64,000 nucleotides of DNA from Variovorax sp. KK3 (GCF_001984055.1 NZ_LYVO01000013.1:1-64000), one strand, 5' to 3'; counted from the first letter of the stretch, positions 54,346-63,458 are shown. Numbers and translations: made by a program. The notes: generated by a model not told the origin, from the letters alone.

Positions 54346-55569
54346 TCAGGCGTTGCGGCTGCGGTAGCGTGCAAGGAAATCGGCGATGCGCTTGATCGCC
54401 TCGCGAAGATCGTCTTCGTGGGGCAGGAACACGATGCGGAAGTGATCCGGCGTCGCCCAGTTGAAGCCGGTCCCTTGGACCAGCATCACCTTGGTTTCCC
54501 GCAGCACCTCGAGGAAAAATTGACGGTCGTCCTGGATCGGATAGATCTTCGGATCGAGCTTGGGGAACATGTAGAGGGCCGCGCTGGGCTTGACGCAGGT
54601 GACACCGGGAATGGCGGTGATCAGCTCATAGGCCAAGTCGCGCTGATGACGCAAGCGCCCGCCGGGCCCCACCAGTTCGTTGATGCTTTGGTAGCCGCCG
54701 AGCGCGGTCTGGACCGCCCACTGTCCCGGCACGTTCGGGCACAGGCGCATGTTCGAGAGCATGTTGAGGCCCTCGATGTAGTCCTGCGCCATCTTCTTGT
54801 CGCCCGAGATGACCATCCAGCCGGCGCGATAGCCGCAAGAACGGTAGCTCTTCGACAGCGAATTGAAAGTCAGCGTCAGCACGTCTTTCGACAGGCTGGC
54901 GATGGCGGTGTGCTTGACGTCGTCGTACAGAACCTTGTCGTAGACCTCGTCGGCCAGGATCACCAGGTTGTGCTCGCGCGCAATGGCGACCAGGCCCTCG
55001 AGCAACTCGTCCGAATACAGCGCACCCGTGGGGTTGTTGGGATTGATGACGACGATGCCCTTGGTACGCGGCGAGATCTTCGCGCGGATGTCGTCGAGGC
55101 TGGGCATCCAGCCGTTGTCCTCGTCGCACAGATAGTGGACCGGCGTGCCGCCGGAAAGGCTGGTGACGGCCGTCCACAGGGGGTAGTCGGGTGCGGGCAC
55201 CAGCAGTTCGTCGCCGTCGTTGAGGAGTGCATTGGCGGCCATCGCGATCAGTTCGCTGGCGCCGTTGCCAAGGTAGATGTCGTCGAGGGTGACGCCCGCG
55301 ATGCCCTGCTTTTGCGTCTCGTGCATCACCGCCTTGCGTGCCGCGAAGATGCCCTTGCTGTCCGAGTAGCCGGACGAAGCCGGCAGGTTGCGGATCATGT
55401 CCTGCTGGACTTCCTCGGGTGCATCGAAGCCGAACGGCGCCAGGTTGCCGATGTTCAGCTTGATGATCTTCTGGCCCTCTTCCTCCATCTGCTTCGCGGC
55501 ATCCATGATGGGACCACGGATGTCGTAGAGCACGTTGGCCAGCTTGGCCGATTTCTTGAGCGGTTTCAA
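54346..55569 (-). CDS. alaC: Alanine-glyoxylate or AlaC-like aminotransferase
   Basis: A 407-residue class I PLP aminotransferase. The PLP lysine is in NSLSKSYRSCGYRAGWM, with NPNNPTGALY and LADEVYDKVLYDD also typical. It is nearest by memory to AlaA/AlaC-type pyruvate transaminases found before hom in Burkholderiales. The start is TTG, placed 4 bases after GGAGG; no other in-frame start fits. It heads the minus-strand hom-thrC-mobB unit and faces the Mth938-like gene. Confidence 0.85.
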   Translation of the reverse strand: MKPLKKSAKLANVLYDIRGPIMDAAKQMEEEGQKIIKLNIGNLAPFGFDAPEEVQQDMIRNLPASSGYSDSKGIFAARKAVMHETQKQGIAGVTLDDIYLGNGASELIAMAANALLNDGDELLVPAPDYPLWTAVTSLSGGTPVHYLCDEDNGWMPSLDDIRAKISPRTKGIVVINPNNPTGALYSDELLEGLVAIAREHNLVILADEVYDKVLYDDVKHTAIASLSKDVLTLTFNSLSKSYRSCGYRAGWMVISGDKKMAQDYIEGLNMLSNMRLCPNVPGQWAVQTALGGYQSINELVGPGGRLRHQRDLAYELITAIPGVTCVKPSAALYMFPKLDPKIYPIQDDRQFFLEVLRETKVMLVQGTGFNWATPDHFRIVFLPHEDDLREAIKRIADFLARYRSRNA

Positions 55570-55604
55570 AGTCCCTCCAGGGGCGGGTGCACGGGGGAAA
55601 ACCT

Positions 55605-55610
55605 ATAATT
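55605..55610 (+). promoter_or_regulatory. Consensus -10 box in the alaC/Mth938-like divergent spacer
   Basis: TATAAT on the plus strand, 26 bases before the Mth938-like gene. The reverse strand reads ATTATA, so the same bases could serve as an imperfect -10 box for the divergent aminotransferase operon. No good -35 box is visible. Confidence 0.5.
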
Positions 55611-55635
55611 TGACCACAGTTCCCCGGCCTTTCTG

Positions 55636-56022
55636 ATGAAGCTCCAGCCCGACAAGTCCGACGTCCAGACCCTCACTGCACATGGCCCCGGCTGGGTGGC
55701 AGTCAACAACGAAAAGATCGAATCCAGCGTGGTGGTGGGCTCGCACGGCGAGCGCTTCGCCTGGGATTGCGACCGCTTCGAACAACTGGGCCCCGCCCAG
55801 TTCGCCCAGCTCGCCGAACTCGGTGCCGAGTTGGTGATCTTCGGCAGCGGCGCCCGCATCCGATTTCCTCAGCCTGCCTGGCTCCAACCACTGATGGCGC
55901 GCCGCACGGGCCTGGAGACGATGGATACCGCAGCAGCTTGTCGCACCTACAACATCTTGGCCGGTGAAGGCCGGCACGTGGTCGCGGCGCTGTTGGTCGA
56001 GAGGCCCGAGGCTGGGCAATGA
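55636..56022 (+). CDS. Mth938-like domain protein
   Basis: A 128-residue protein of the Mth938/NDUFAF3-like fold. It has VVVGSHGERFAWDC, LVIFGSGARIRFP and GLETMDTAAACRTYNILAGEGRHVVAALLVER (the last as successive segments near the C-terminus). Bacterial members are of unknown biochemical role; the eukaryotic relative assists complex I assembly. It precedes bcp on the same strand by 166 bases and is divergent from the alaC-like gene. Confidence 0.85.
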   Translation: MKLQPDKSDVQTLTAHGPGWVAVNNEKIESSVVVGSHGERFAWDCDRFEQLGPAQFAQLAELGAELVIFGSGARIRFPQPAWLQPLMARRTGLETMDTAAACRTYNILAGEGRHVVAALLVERPEAGQ

Positions 56023-56188
56023 GGGTAGTTTCGAGCTAAAATACCGGGTTGCAAACCGGCGGCCCGTTTCGCAAAGCACCCGTCCAGCAACGACCAATCT
56101 CCATCGTATCGAGCGCCCTGGGCGAAGCCAAGAGCCACTTGCTCCAGGCTGGTTCGAGCGATGGAATCAAACGGAGAAAACAAGTTTC

Positions 56189-56665
56189 ATGGCGATCGTT
56201 GTCAACAAACCCATCCCTGAATTCGACGCCAATGCCACCGGCGGCATCAAGGTATCGAACACCTCGCACCTCGGTCAAGTGCTGGTGATGTACTTCTACC
56301 CCAAGGACAACACTCCCGGCTGCACCACCGAAGCCATGCAGTTTCGTGACCGCTACAAAGACTTCGTCAAGGCCGGAGCCACCGTGTTCGGCGTATCGCG
56401 CGACAACATGAAGTCGCACGAAGAGTTCAAGGCCAAGCTCGAGTTGCCCTTCGAACTGATCGCCGACACCGAAGAAAAGATGTGCCACATGTTCGGCGTG
56501 GTCAAGAACAAGATCATGTACGGCAAGAAGGTCAAGGGCATCGAGCGCAGCACCTTCCTGATCGGTCCCGACGGCGTGCTTCAGGCCGAATGGCGCGGCC
56601 TCAAGGTACCGGGCCACGTCGATGACGTGCTCAAGGCCGTCAAGGCGCTCAAGAAGCCTGCCTGA
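56189..56665 (+). CDS. bcp: Peroxiredoxin, Bcp family
   Basis: A 158-residue thiol peroxidase. The peroxidatic Cys is Cys45 in YPKDNTPGCTTEAMQF. There is no Cys five positions later, as in E. coli Bcp; a possible resolving Cys is Cys99 (EEKMCHMFG). The start MAIVVNKPIP is used after a gaga-type site; an upstream frame continues but is not homologous. A terminator follows at a distance. Confidence 0.94.
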   Translation: MAIVVNKPIPEFDANATGGIKVSNTSHLGQVLVMYFYPKDNTPGCTTEAMQFRDRYKDFVKAGATVFGVSRDNMKSHEEFKAKLELPFELIADTEEKMCHMFGVVKNKIMYGKKVKGIERSTFLIGPDGVLQAEWRGLKVPGHVDDVLKAVKALKKPA

Positions 56666-56787
56666 ACGGCAACATTCGTGAGCTTTTGCCAGCAGGCGTT
56701 GGCGGTGCACAACGAACACGAGACCTGTCACACCTGATGTGCATAATGGTTTCATGCCGTTGAGCTCCGCGACCGCATCCACCGAAC

Positions 56788-56817
56788 AAAGCCGCTTGGG
56801 TCTTCAGGCGGCTTTTT
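56788..56817 (+). terminator. Intrinsic terminator downstream of bcp
   Basis: AAAGCCGC and GCGGCTTT form an 8-base stem around a 12-base loop, followed by further T. It lies 120 bases after bcp, with a CATAAT box between (56742-56747), so it might instead end a short independent RNA. Confidence 0.75.
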
Positions 56818-56856
56818 CGCTTTCTGGCCCTCTCTTTTCTGCGAGCAAACTGCCAC

Positions 56857-58590
56857 ATGCCTCTTCCTCCCGCCCCCACGAAACGCGCCGCACTGCTTTC
56901 GCCGGATGCGCACGATGCGCCTGCCCGCTCCCAGCATGGGAAGGGCGGCCGGCGGTCCTCTGACCGGCGCGCTGAAGAAACCCGATCCAGCGGGCCCCAA
57001 CCTCTGGAGCTATTCGACCGCCACGCCGCGGAAGGGGCGGCATCGATCGAGTCGGTGCCTCTGGCGAAGCAGAAGGCGCCTGCGCCCGTCATGGCACGAA
57101 GTTCGGAGGAAAGCCGCCCTGCCCTATCCCCGACACCGGTCCCTGCAACTGCACGGCCAAAGCGCGGCAAGTCGAGCGGCCCCGCCAAGCTCTTCGTGCT
57201 GGACACCAATGTCCTGCTTCACGATCCCATGTGCCTGTTCCGTTTCGAAGAGCACGACATCTTCTTGCCGATGATCGTTCTCGAAGAACTGGATGGTCAC
57301 AAGAAAGGCACGACCGAGGTCGCTCGCAATGGCCGCCAGGCAAGTCGCACGCTGGACGCGCTTGCCGCCGCCCAGGGCGCCGACATGGGCAAAGGCCTGA
57401 AGCTCGATTCGACCGGCCACAGGGAGTCCGGCGGCAAGCTGTTTTTTCAGACCAACCCGCTCGACTACACGTTGCCCACCAGCCTGCCGCAGGGCAAGGC
57501 GGACAACCAGATCCTCGGCGTCGTCCAGGCCCTGCGTGATCTTTACGCCAAGGACGCGCCTGGGCGCCCCGCTCAAGAAGTTGTGCTGGTGTCGAAGGAC
57601 ATCAACATGCGCGTCAAGGCGCGTGCACTCGGCCTCGCTGCAGACGACTACCAGAACGACAAAACGCTCGATGACGGCGACCTGCTGTACTCAGGCTCGA
57701 TGGCTCTGCCGGCGGACTTCTGGACCCGCCAGAGCAAACCCATAGAGAGTTGGCAAAGCGGCAGCAGTACCTTCTATCGGGTCAGCGGCCCGCTGGTGCC
57801 CAATCTGTACATCAACCAATTCGTCTACTTCGAGGCGCCCGGCGAGCCGAGCATGTATGCGCGGGTGACGGAGATCCGCGACAAGACGGCCGTGCTGAAG
57901 ACACTCAAGGACTACGGCTCGATCAAGAACGCCGTGTGGGGTGTCAACACGCGCAACCGCGAGCAGAACTTCGCGATGAATCTGCTGATGGACCCGGAAG
58001 TGGACTTCGTGACCTTGACCGGCACGGCCGGCACTGGCAAGACATTGATGGCCCTGGCATCCGGCCTCACCCAGGTGCTCGACGACCGCCGTTACACCGA
58101 GATCATCATGACCCGCGCCACCGTGAGCGTGGGCGAGGACATCGGCTTCCTGCCTGGCACCGAGGAAGAGAAGATGGGTCCGTGGATGGGCGCACTCGAC
58201 GACAACCTGGAATTCTTGGCCAAGGGCGACGGCGGTGGCGCCGGCGAATGGGGTCGCGCGGCCACCAATGAACTCATCCGAAGCCGCATCAAGATCAAGA
58301 GCATGAACTTCATGCGCGGACGGACCTTCCTCAACAAGTACGTGATCATCGACGAAGCACAGAACCTGACGCCTAAGCAGATGAAGACGCTGGTCACGCG
58401 GGCAGGCCCGGGCACGAAGATCATCTGCATGGGCAATCTGGCGCAGATCGACACGCCCTACCTGACCGAAGGCTCCTCAGGCCTTACGTTCGCAGTGGAC
58501 AAGTTCAAGGGTTGGCCACACAGCGGGCACATCACGCTGGCGCGCGGCGAACGCTCGCGACTGGCGGATTTCGCAAGCGACGTCCTGTAG
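56857..58590 (+). CDS. PIN domain plus PhoH-like ATPase (PhoH2 type)
   Basis: A 577-residue fusion. An N-terminal 105-residue basic, low-complexity region precedes a PIN nuclease domain (FVLDTNVLLHDPMCLF at 113-128, acidic Asp116; further acidic residues in VLEELDGHK and LVSKDINMRVKA). A PhoH ATPase domain follows from about residue 365 with Walker A GTAGTGKT near 389 and Walker B VIIDEAQNL. PhoH2 proteins unwind and cleave RNA. The start has no obvious ribosome site; a later start after the disordered region is possible. It stands alone between two transcripts. Confidence 0.88.
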   Translation: MPLPPAPTKRAALLSPDAHDAPARSQHGKGGRRSSDRRAEETRSSGPQPLELFDRHAAEGAASIESVPLAKQKAPAPVMARSSEESRPALSPTPVPATARPKRGKSSGPAKLFVLDTNVLLHDPMCLFRFEEHDIFLPMIVLEELDGHKKGTTEVARNGRQASRTLDALAAAQGADMGKGLKLDSTGHRESGGKLFFQTNPLDYTLPTSLPQGKADNQILGVVQALRDLYAKDAPGRPAQEVVLVSKDINMRVKARALGLAADDYQNDKTLDDGDLLYSGSMALPADFWTRQSKPIESWQSGSSTFYRVSGPLVPNLYINQFVYFEAPGEPSMYARVTEIRDKTAVLKTLKDYGSIKNAVWGVNTRNREQNFAMNLLMDPEVDFVTLTGTAGTGKTLMALASGLTQVLDDRRYTEIIMTRATVSVGEDIGFLPGTEEEKMGPWMGALDDNLEFLAKGDGGGAGEWGRAATNELIRSRIKIKSMNFMRGRTFLNKYVIIDEAQNLTPKQMKTLVTRAGPGTKIICMGNLAQIDTPYLTEGSSGLTFAVDKFKGWPHSGHITLARGERSRLADFASDVL

Positions 58591-58638
58591 CCCGATCCGC
58601 CGGCTGGCGGGTCGGCGATCTCTCCAAAAAAATGCGCG

Positions 58639-58670
58639 GAGGCTGCTGACAGCACGTTGTCAGTAGCCTC
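58639..58670. promoter_or_regulatory. Operator-like inverted repeat before the WYL-regulated unit
   Basis: GAGGCT-g-CTGACA-gcacgt-TGTCAG-t-AGCCTC: 13-base arms with a single mismatch around a 6-base centre. It ends 61 bases before the first gene of the unit. The core TGACA-N6-TGTCA is a form often seen for YafY/WYL regulators. Confidence 0.65.
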
Positions 58671-58731
58671 GTCGCAGCATGCGGGCATGAGTTCGAGTCT
58701 GATCGACAAGACTTTCATTGGAGAGAGAACC

Positions 58732-59187
58732 ATGCAACCTCAACTGCAACGTCACGCAGGCCTCGCCATCGCTGGACTGACCATTCGCACCAGCAATCAC
58801 GAGGAAAGCGATCCGCACTCGGCGCGCATCAGCAAGCTCTGGACCCGCTTCTTCGACGAGCGCGTCTACGCCGCCACGCCGCATCGTGTCGACGACATGC
58901 GGCTCTACGGCGTCTACTCCGCTTATGAGTCCGACGCGTGCGGCGCTTTCGACTTGACCACTGGCGTGGCGGTATCGGGCGGCGCCGCGGCCGTAAAGGT
59001 CGAAGCCGGCGACTACCTGGTCTTCTCGGGTCAGGGCGAAATGCCGCACATGGTGCTCGCGCTGTGGGATTCGATCTGGCAGTATTTCGAGCAACATCCC
59101 GATGTCCGGCGAAGCTATCGCAGCGATTTCGAGGCTTACAGTGGGCCGGATCAGGTTGCCATTCACATCGGCGTGATCATGGATTGA
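58732..59187 (+). CDS. GyrI-like/effector-binding domain protein
   Basis: A 151-residue stand-alone small-molecule-binding domain of the GyrI/AraC-effector (SHS2) type. Features are GLTIRTSNHEESD at the start, LYGVYSAYESDACGAFDLTTGV in the middle and DYLVFSGQGEMPHMVLALWDSIWQYFEQ at the end, the last being the family's hallmark aromatic strand-helix. It starts after ggagagagaa. It probably binds an amphiphilic or aromatic ligand, either sequestering or sensing it. It is the first of three genes ending with the WYL regulator. Confidence 0.8.
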   Translation: MQPQLQRHAGLAIAGLTIRTSNHEESDPHSARISKLWTRFFDERVYAATPHRVDDMRLYGVYSAYESDACGAFDLTTGVAVSGGAAAVKVEAGDYLVFSGQGEMPHMVLALWDSIWQYFEQHPDVRRSYRSDFEAYSGPDQVAIHIGVIMD

Positions 59188-59188
59188 T

Positions 59189-59662
59189 ATGAGCGCTACC
59201 CGCACGCACAAGGACTGGCGCGCGCGCCTTGCCGGCTATCCCCGCCTGCCCGAGGTCAAGCCCATCCCAGACCGCATGCAGGCTCGCCACGGCACGGGCA
59301 CGATCTTGATCACCTCGCCGCGTGAAGTCGACGAAGCCATGAGGCGGGTGCCCGAAGGTCGGTTGGCGACAGTTTTCGGCATCGGCGAGTCGCTTGCGCG
59401 CGTCCATGGCGCGAGCATCGGCTGCACGGTCACCACGGCCATTTTCGCCAGCATGGCGGCGAAGGCTGCAGAGGAGGATATCCAAGCCGGCACGGCAGGG
59501 GTCACGCCATACTGGCGAACGCTCAAGGCGAATGGCGAGCTCAATCTCAACTACCCGGGTGGGCTGGAGGACCTGATGCGCCGCCTCGAGTCCGAAGGCC
59601 ATGTGATCGTCCAGCGCGGGCGCCGATACTTCGTTGAAGACTTCGAAAAGAAGCTTGTCTGA
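59189..59662 (+). CDS. MGMT/alkyltransferase-like domain protein without active-site Cys
   Basis: A 157-residue protein that I relate to the DNA-binding domain of O6-alkylguanine-DNA alkyltransferase, mainly from the C-terminal arrangement TPYWRTLKANGELN, then YPGGLEDLMRRLESEGH. In alkyltransferases the equivalent of TPYWR is PCHR with the acceptor Cys; here that Cys is absent, as in alkyltransferase-like (ATL) proteins, so it cannot transfer alkyl groups by the usual route. It begins 1 base after the preceding stop, so expression is coupled. The homology is moderate by eye. Confidence 0.6.
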   Translation: MSATRTHKDWRARLAGYPRLPEVKPIPDRMQARHGTGTILITSPREVDEAMRRVPEGRLATVFGIGESLARVHGASIGCTVTTAIFASMAAKAAEEDIQAGTAGVTPYWRTLKANGELNLNYPGGLEDLMRRLESEGHVIVQRGRRYFVEDFEKKLV

Positions 59663-59680
59663 GGCCGAGGCTTCCCACGC

Positions 59681-60391
59681 ATGCGCCGCGCAGACCGCTT
59701 GTTCCAAATCGTCCAGCTCATACGCGGACGGCGCCTCACGACCGCGGCTTTTCTCGCGCAACGCCTGGAAGTATCGGATCGCACCATCTACCGCGACGTC
59801 GCCGATCTCCAGCACCAGGGCGTGCCGATCGAAGGTGAAGCCGGCATGGGCTACCGGCTGGGTTCTGGATTCGATCTTCCCCCGCTGATGTTTACGCAGG
59901 ACGAGGCCGCGGCACTTGTCGCCTCTGCGCGGCTCGCGCAAAGTTGGGTCGACCCCGCCATGGCGCAGGACGTTCGGACCGCGCTGGGCAAGATCCTCTC
60001 GGTCCTGCCGCCTGCCGCAAGGGTGTCGGCTGAAAGCCTTCCCTTCTTCGCGCCGGCGCTCGCACTCGACGACGGAACGCGCGCCAGGCTGCAGACGCTG
60101 CGTGAGGCGGTGCAGTCACGCCACAAGCTGCGGATGGACTATCACGATGTCAGCGGCGCTCCAAGCCAGCGCATCGTGCGCCCGCTGGGATGCTTCTATT
60201 GGGGTCGGGTCTGGACTTTTTCAGCCTGGTGCGAGCTTCGCGAAGACTTCCGTGGTTTCCGCATCGATCGGATCCAGCACATCGAGATTCTTTCCGAGCG
60301 TTTTCGCGACGAGCCCGGCAAGACACTGGCAGAGTTTCTGAGGCGGCTGGAGGAAGATCCGGCCAACCCCGAGCCGTCCAGGCTTCAATAG
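59681..60391 (+). CDS. YafY-like transcriptional regulator (HTH-11 and WYL)
   Basis: A 236-residue regulator with an N-terminal HTH_11 (FLAQRLEVSDRTIYRDVADLQ) and a C-terminal WYL-like domain (LRMDYHDVSG, then RIVRPLGCFYWGRVWTFSAWCELREDFRGFRIDRI). WYL domains sense a nucleic-acid or small-molecule ligand. It is the last gene of the unit, probably repressing it through the inverted repeat upstream, and converges on dnaB. Confidence 0.88.
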   Translation: MRRADRLFQIVQLIRGRRLTTAAFLAQRLEVSDRTIYRDVADLQHQGVPIEGEAGMGYRLGSGFDLPPLMFTQDEAAALVASARLAQSWVDPAMAQDVRTALGKILSVLPPAARVSAESLPFFAPALALDDGTRARLQTLREAVQSRHKLRMDYHDVSGAPSQRIVRPLGCFYWGRVWTFSAWCELREDFRGFRIDRIQHIEILSERFRDEPGKTLAEFLRRLEEDPANPEPSRLQ

Positions 60392-60409
60392 CGTTCGAAC
60401 CTCGACGCT

Positions 60410-61813
60410 TTAGAAGTGATCACCGCTGCTGGCCAGGTTCTCGAACTTGGTGAGCGGCTTGAGGAAGGCGAGCTTCACTGCGCCCGTCGGCCCGTTCCGG
60501 TGTTTGCTGATGATCACCTCCGCCACGCCCGGCTCCTTGCTGTCCTTGTTGTAGTAGTCATCGCGGTAGATGAACATGATCAGGTCGGCGTCCTGCTCGA
60601 TGGCGCCGGACTCGCGCAGGTCACTCATCATGGGGCGCTTGTCGGTGCGGCTTTCCACGCCGCGGCTGAGCTGGGACAGCGCAATCACCGGACACTTGAG
60701 TTCCTTGGCCAGCATTTTCAGACCACGCGAGATCTCGCCGACCGCAGTCGCACGGTTCTCGTCGTTCATGCTGCCAGAGACACTCATTAATTGAAGGTAG
60801 TCGACGACGATCAAGCCGAGCCGCCCGTACTGGCGCGCAAGGCGACGCGAATTCGCGCGCAGCTCACTCGTCGTCAGGCCTGGCGTTTCGTCAATGTGCA
60901 GCGATACGTTGCGCAGCTTTTCGATCGCTTCCGTCAAACGCGGCCACTCCTCGTCGCTGAGCTTGCCAGTGCGAAGATGGCCTTGGTCGATGCGCCCAAT
61001 CGAACCCACGATCCGAACCGCCAGCTGAGCGGCGCCCATTTCCATCGAGAAGACCGCCACCGGCAGGCCCTCGTTGAGTGCCACGTGTTCGGCGATGTTG
61101 ATGGCGAGCGACGTTTTCCCCATGGATGGTCGGGCCGCCAGCACGATCATGTCGCCCGGCTGCAGGCCCGAGGTCATCTTGTCGAACTCGTAGAAGCCGG
61201 TGCGCACGCCCGTGATGTCATTGGGGTTGTCCGCCATCTCGCTCACGCGGTCGAGCAGTTCGACCACCAGGGTATCCATGCTCTGGAAGCCCTGCTTCAT
61301 GCGCGAACCTTCTTCGCCGATGTTGAAGATCTTCTGCTCGGCCTCGTCGAGGATCTTGTCTACCGACTTTCCCTGCGTATTGAATGCGTTCGTGGCGATC
61401 TCGTCGCTTGCGCTGACCAGCTTGCGCAAGATCGAGCGCTCGCGAACGATTTCGGCATAGCGGCGAATGTTGCTTGCGCTGGGCACGTACTGCGCCAGTG
61501 CGTTCAAGTAATTCAGACCGCCGACCTCCTCCGCCTTGCCAAGCCCCTGCAGCTGCTCGAAGACCGTGATGACATCGGCGGGCTTGCTGGCGTTGATCAG
61601 CGCGCCGATGGCGGCATAGATCAGCTTGTGCTCGTGGCGATAGAAATCGGCGTCCACGAGAAGGTCACCCATGCGGTCCCACGCGCCGTTATCCAGCAGC
61701 AGACCGCCCAGCACGCTCGATTCGGCCTCGATGGAGTGGGGAGGAATTCGCAGCTGTGCGACTTGGCGATCGGCCGATGGGTCGTTGTCGGCATAGGAAT
61801 AAACGGCTGACAT
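60410..61813 (-). CDS. dnaB: Replicative DNA helicase
   Basis: A hexameric 5'-3' helicase of 467 residues. The N-terminal primase-interacting domain (about 1-150) starts QLRIPPHSIEAESSVLGGLLLDN; the RecA-like core has ARPSMGKTS as Walker A and LGLIVVDYLQLM as Walker B, and ends in the DLRESGAIEQDAD region. The ATG follows aaggaag. No intein is present. It lies downstream of rplI with a terminator-like hairpin between. Confidence 0.97.
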   Translation of the reverse strand: MSAVYSYADNDPSADRQVAQLRIPPHSIEAESSVLGGLLLDNGAWDRMGDLLVDADFYRHEHKLIYAAIGALINASKPADVITVFEQLQGLGKAEEVGGLNYLNALAQYVPSASNIRRYAEIVRERSILRKLVSASDEIATNAFNTQGKSVDKILDEAEQKIFNIGEEGSRMKQGFQSMDTLVVELLDRVSEMADNPNDITGVRTGFYEFDKMTSGLQPGDMIVLAARPSMGKTSLAINIAEHVALNEGLPVAVFSMEMGAAQLAVRIVGSIGRIDQGHLRTGKLSDEEWPRLTEAIEKLRNVSLHIDETPGLTTSELRANSRRLARQYGRLGLIVVDYLQLMSVSGSMNDENRATAVGEISRGLKMLAKELKCPVIALSQLSRGVESRTDKRPMMSDLRESGAIEQDADLIMFIYRDDYYNKDSKEPGVAEVIISKHRNGPTGAVKLAFLKPLTKFENLASSGDHF

Positions 61814-61931
61814 GAACTTCCTTGGAGCCACACATGCTAAGCCGCATGGCGCTCAGCGTCACTTGATAACGCTGTGGATAAGCAGTGACTTTTCGGTGCA
61901 GCACGCAGGACAACTGCAGCTGCAAAAGACG

Positions 61932-61953
61932 AGGGCCGCCCGAAGGCGGCCCT
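61932..61953 (-). terminator. Terminator-like hairpin after rplI
   Basis: AGGGCCGCC-cgaa-GGCGGCCCT, a perfect 9-base stem; in the RNA the loop is UUCG. The U-run after it on the minus strand is short (CGTCTTTT), so termination may be partial before dnaB. Confidence 0.75.
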
Positions 61954-62000
61954 GCGAGAAACTAGGCAGCAGCTGCCGCCTGTTCTTGATGCCGAATGCG

Positions 62001-62453
62001 TCAGGCGCTTTCGCCGTACACCGTGACGGTGATGTCGACCACGACGTCGGTGTGGAGCGCAACGCTCACCGTGCTGTCCCCAACAGTCTTGATCGGGCCG
62101 CTGGGCATGCGCACTTGCGACTTCGCGACCTTGTAGCCTTGCTTGTTGAGCTCGTCCGCAATATCTTGGTTGGTGACAGAGCCGAACAGACGTCCGTCGA
62201 CACCCGCCTTTTGCGTGAGCTTGACGGCGGTACCGCCGAGCTTCTCGCCCTGGGCTTGCGCTTCGGCCAGCTTGCCGGCGGCGGCCTTCTCGAGTTCGAC
62301 GCGCTTGGCTTCGAATTCAGCCTTGTTGGCTTCGGTGGCACGACGCGCGCGGCCCGTGGGGATGAGGAAATTGCGGGCATAACCGTCTTTGACCTTGACG
62401 ATCTCGCCGAGCACGCCGAGGTTGACGACCTTGTCCAGAAGAATGACTTGCAT
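62001..62453 (-). CDS. rplI: Large ribosomal subunit protein bL9
   Basis: A 150-residue ribosomal protein that extends along the 50S surface. The N-terminal domain opens [30 protein letters not shown] (a segment conserved in bL9), followed by the long connecting helix rich in [19 protein letters not shown] and the C-terminal rRNA-binding domain. It is last in rpsF-priB-rpsR-rplI. Confidence 0.97.
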   Translation of the reverse strand: MQVILLDKVVNLGVLGEIVKVKDGYARNFLIPTGRARRATEANKAEFEAKRVELEKAAAGKLAEAQAQGEKLGGTAVKLTQKAGVDGRLFGSVTNQDIADELNKQGYKVAKSQVRMPSGPIKTVGDSTVSVALHTDVVVDITVTVYGESA

Positions 62454-62466
62454 GGTGTTCTTCTCC

Positions 62467-62748
62467 TTAGACGCGATGTTGGTCGCTGTACGGCACCAGC
62501 GCGAGGAAGCGGGCGCGCTTGATTGCGGTGTTGAGCTGGCGTTGGTAGATCGCGCGCGTACCGGTCAGGCGGGCGGGAATGATCTTGCCGTTTTCGCTGA
62601 TGAAATCGCGCAGGGTGTCGACGTCCTTGTAGTCGATTTCTTCGACGCCGGCGACGGTGAAACGGCAGAAGCGCTTGCGCTTGAAGAGCAGCGACTGGGT
62701 GTTGCGCTTCGGACGCTTGTCCTTGTTGAACTTCTTGAACGTGGCCAT
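62467..62748 (-). CDS. rpsR: Small ribosomal subunit protein bS18
   Basis: A 93-residue protein of the 30S platform that binds with bS6. The conserved [21 protein letters not shown] and [20 protein letters not shown] are present. It also has the N-terminal RFCRF Cys typical of the zinc-ribbon-free type, with only one Cys visible. Confidence 0.97.
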   Translation of the reverse strand: MATFKKFNKDKRPKRNTQSLLFKRKRFCRFTVAGVEEIDYKDVDTLRDFISENGKIIPARLTGTRAIYQRQLNTAIKRARFLALVPYSDQHRV

Positions 62749-62766
62749 GGTGGGACCTCTCGAAAA

Positions 62767-63069
62767 TTAATCTTGCTGAAAATCCTGGATGTGCAGCACC
62801 GGATGCTTGCCGTTGCGCGGTGTGGCAAGGAAACCCTGGAAACGCCAGAGACTTCCCATACCCTGCCTCGCGAGCCGCTCGGCCACTGCGCCGAACGCGA
62901 CAGCCTTGAGGGCCGCCTTCACCTGCCGGGGTTGACTCGCCTCCGTTATCGTCGACTCGTGTTCGAGAAGAAGATCGATGGCGGGTAGGCCGGCAGGCGT
63001 GAATCGCAAAGCACCGAGCTCGGCGACGCAGGCAGTCAGCACCAGCTGATTGACCGCGACGGCGCTCAC
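62767..63069 (-). CDS. priB: Primosomal replication protein PriB
   Basis: A 100-residue OB-fold protein of single-stranded DNA, acting with PriA in replication restart. The start NQLVLTACVAELGALRFTPAGLPAIDLLLEH (segmented) and C-terminal FQGFLATPRNGKHPVLHIQDFQQD fit PriB, located as expected between rpsF and rpsR. The start codon is GTG. Confidence 0.92.
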   Translation of the reverse strand: MSAVAVNQLVLTACVAELGALRFTPAGLPAIDLLLEHESTITEASQPRQVKAALKAVAFGAVAERLARQGMGSLWRFQGFLATPRNGKHPVLHIQDFQQD

Positions 63070-63073
63070 ACCA

Positions 63074-63448
63074 TCAGTTGCTGTTGGCAGCGTATTCGGC
63101 TTGCTGAGCCTTGCGGGCCTCTTCGCGCTCCACCGTCTTCATCATCGACGAAGGACCGGTATCGGCCTTCTTCTTGACGACGGTCAGGTGACGCAGAACC
63201 GCGTCATTGAACTTGAAAGCATGCTCCAGCTCCGCCATCACGACCTGCTCGGCCTCGATGTTCACGCACAGGTAGTGCGCCTTGTTGAGCTTGTTGATCT
63301 GGTAAGCCAGTTGACGACGGCCCCAGTCCTCGACGCGGTGGACCTTGCCACCGCCCGCGGTGATCATGCCCTTGTAGCGCTCCAGCATGGCCGGGACTTG
63401 TTCGCTTTGATCCGGATGGATCAGCAGAATGATTTCATAGTGACGCAT
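63074..63448 (-). CDS. rpsF: Small ribosomal subunit protein bS6
   Basis: A 124-residue protein beginning [22 protein letters not shown], with [24 protein letters not shown] and a C-terminal basic tail that in some bacteria receives glutamates. It is the first gene of the operon, preceded by aaggag. Its leader contains a stem with a UACG loop that might be the bS6:bS18 autoregulatory site. Confidence 0.97.
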   Translation of the reverse strand: MRHYEIILLIHPDQSEQVPAMLERYKGMITAGGGKVHRVEDWGRRQLAYQINKLNKAHYLCVNIEAEQVVMAELEHAFKFNDAVLRHLTVVKKKADTGPSSMMKTVEREEARKAQQAEYAANSN

Positions 63449-63458
63449 GGCACTCCTT

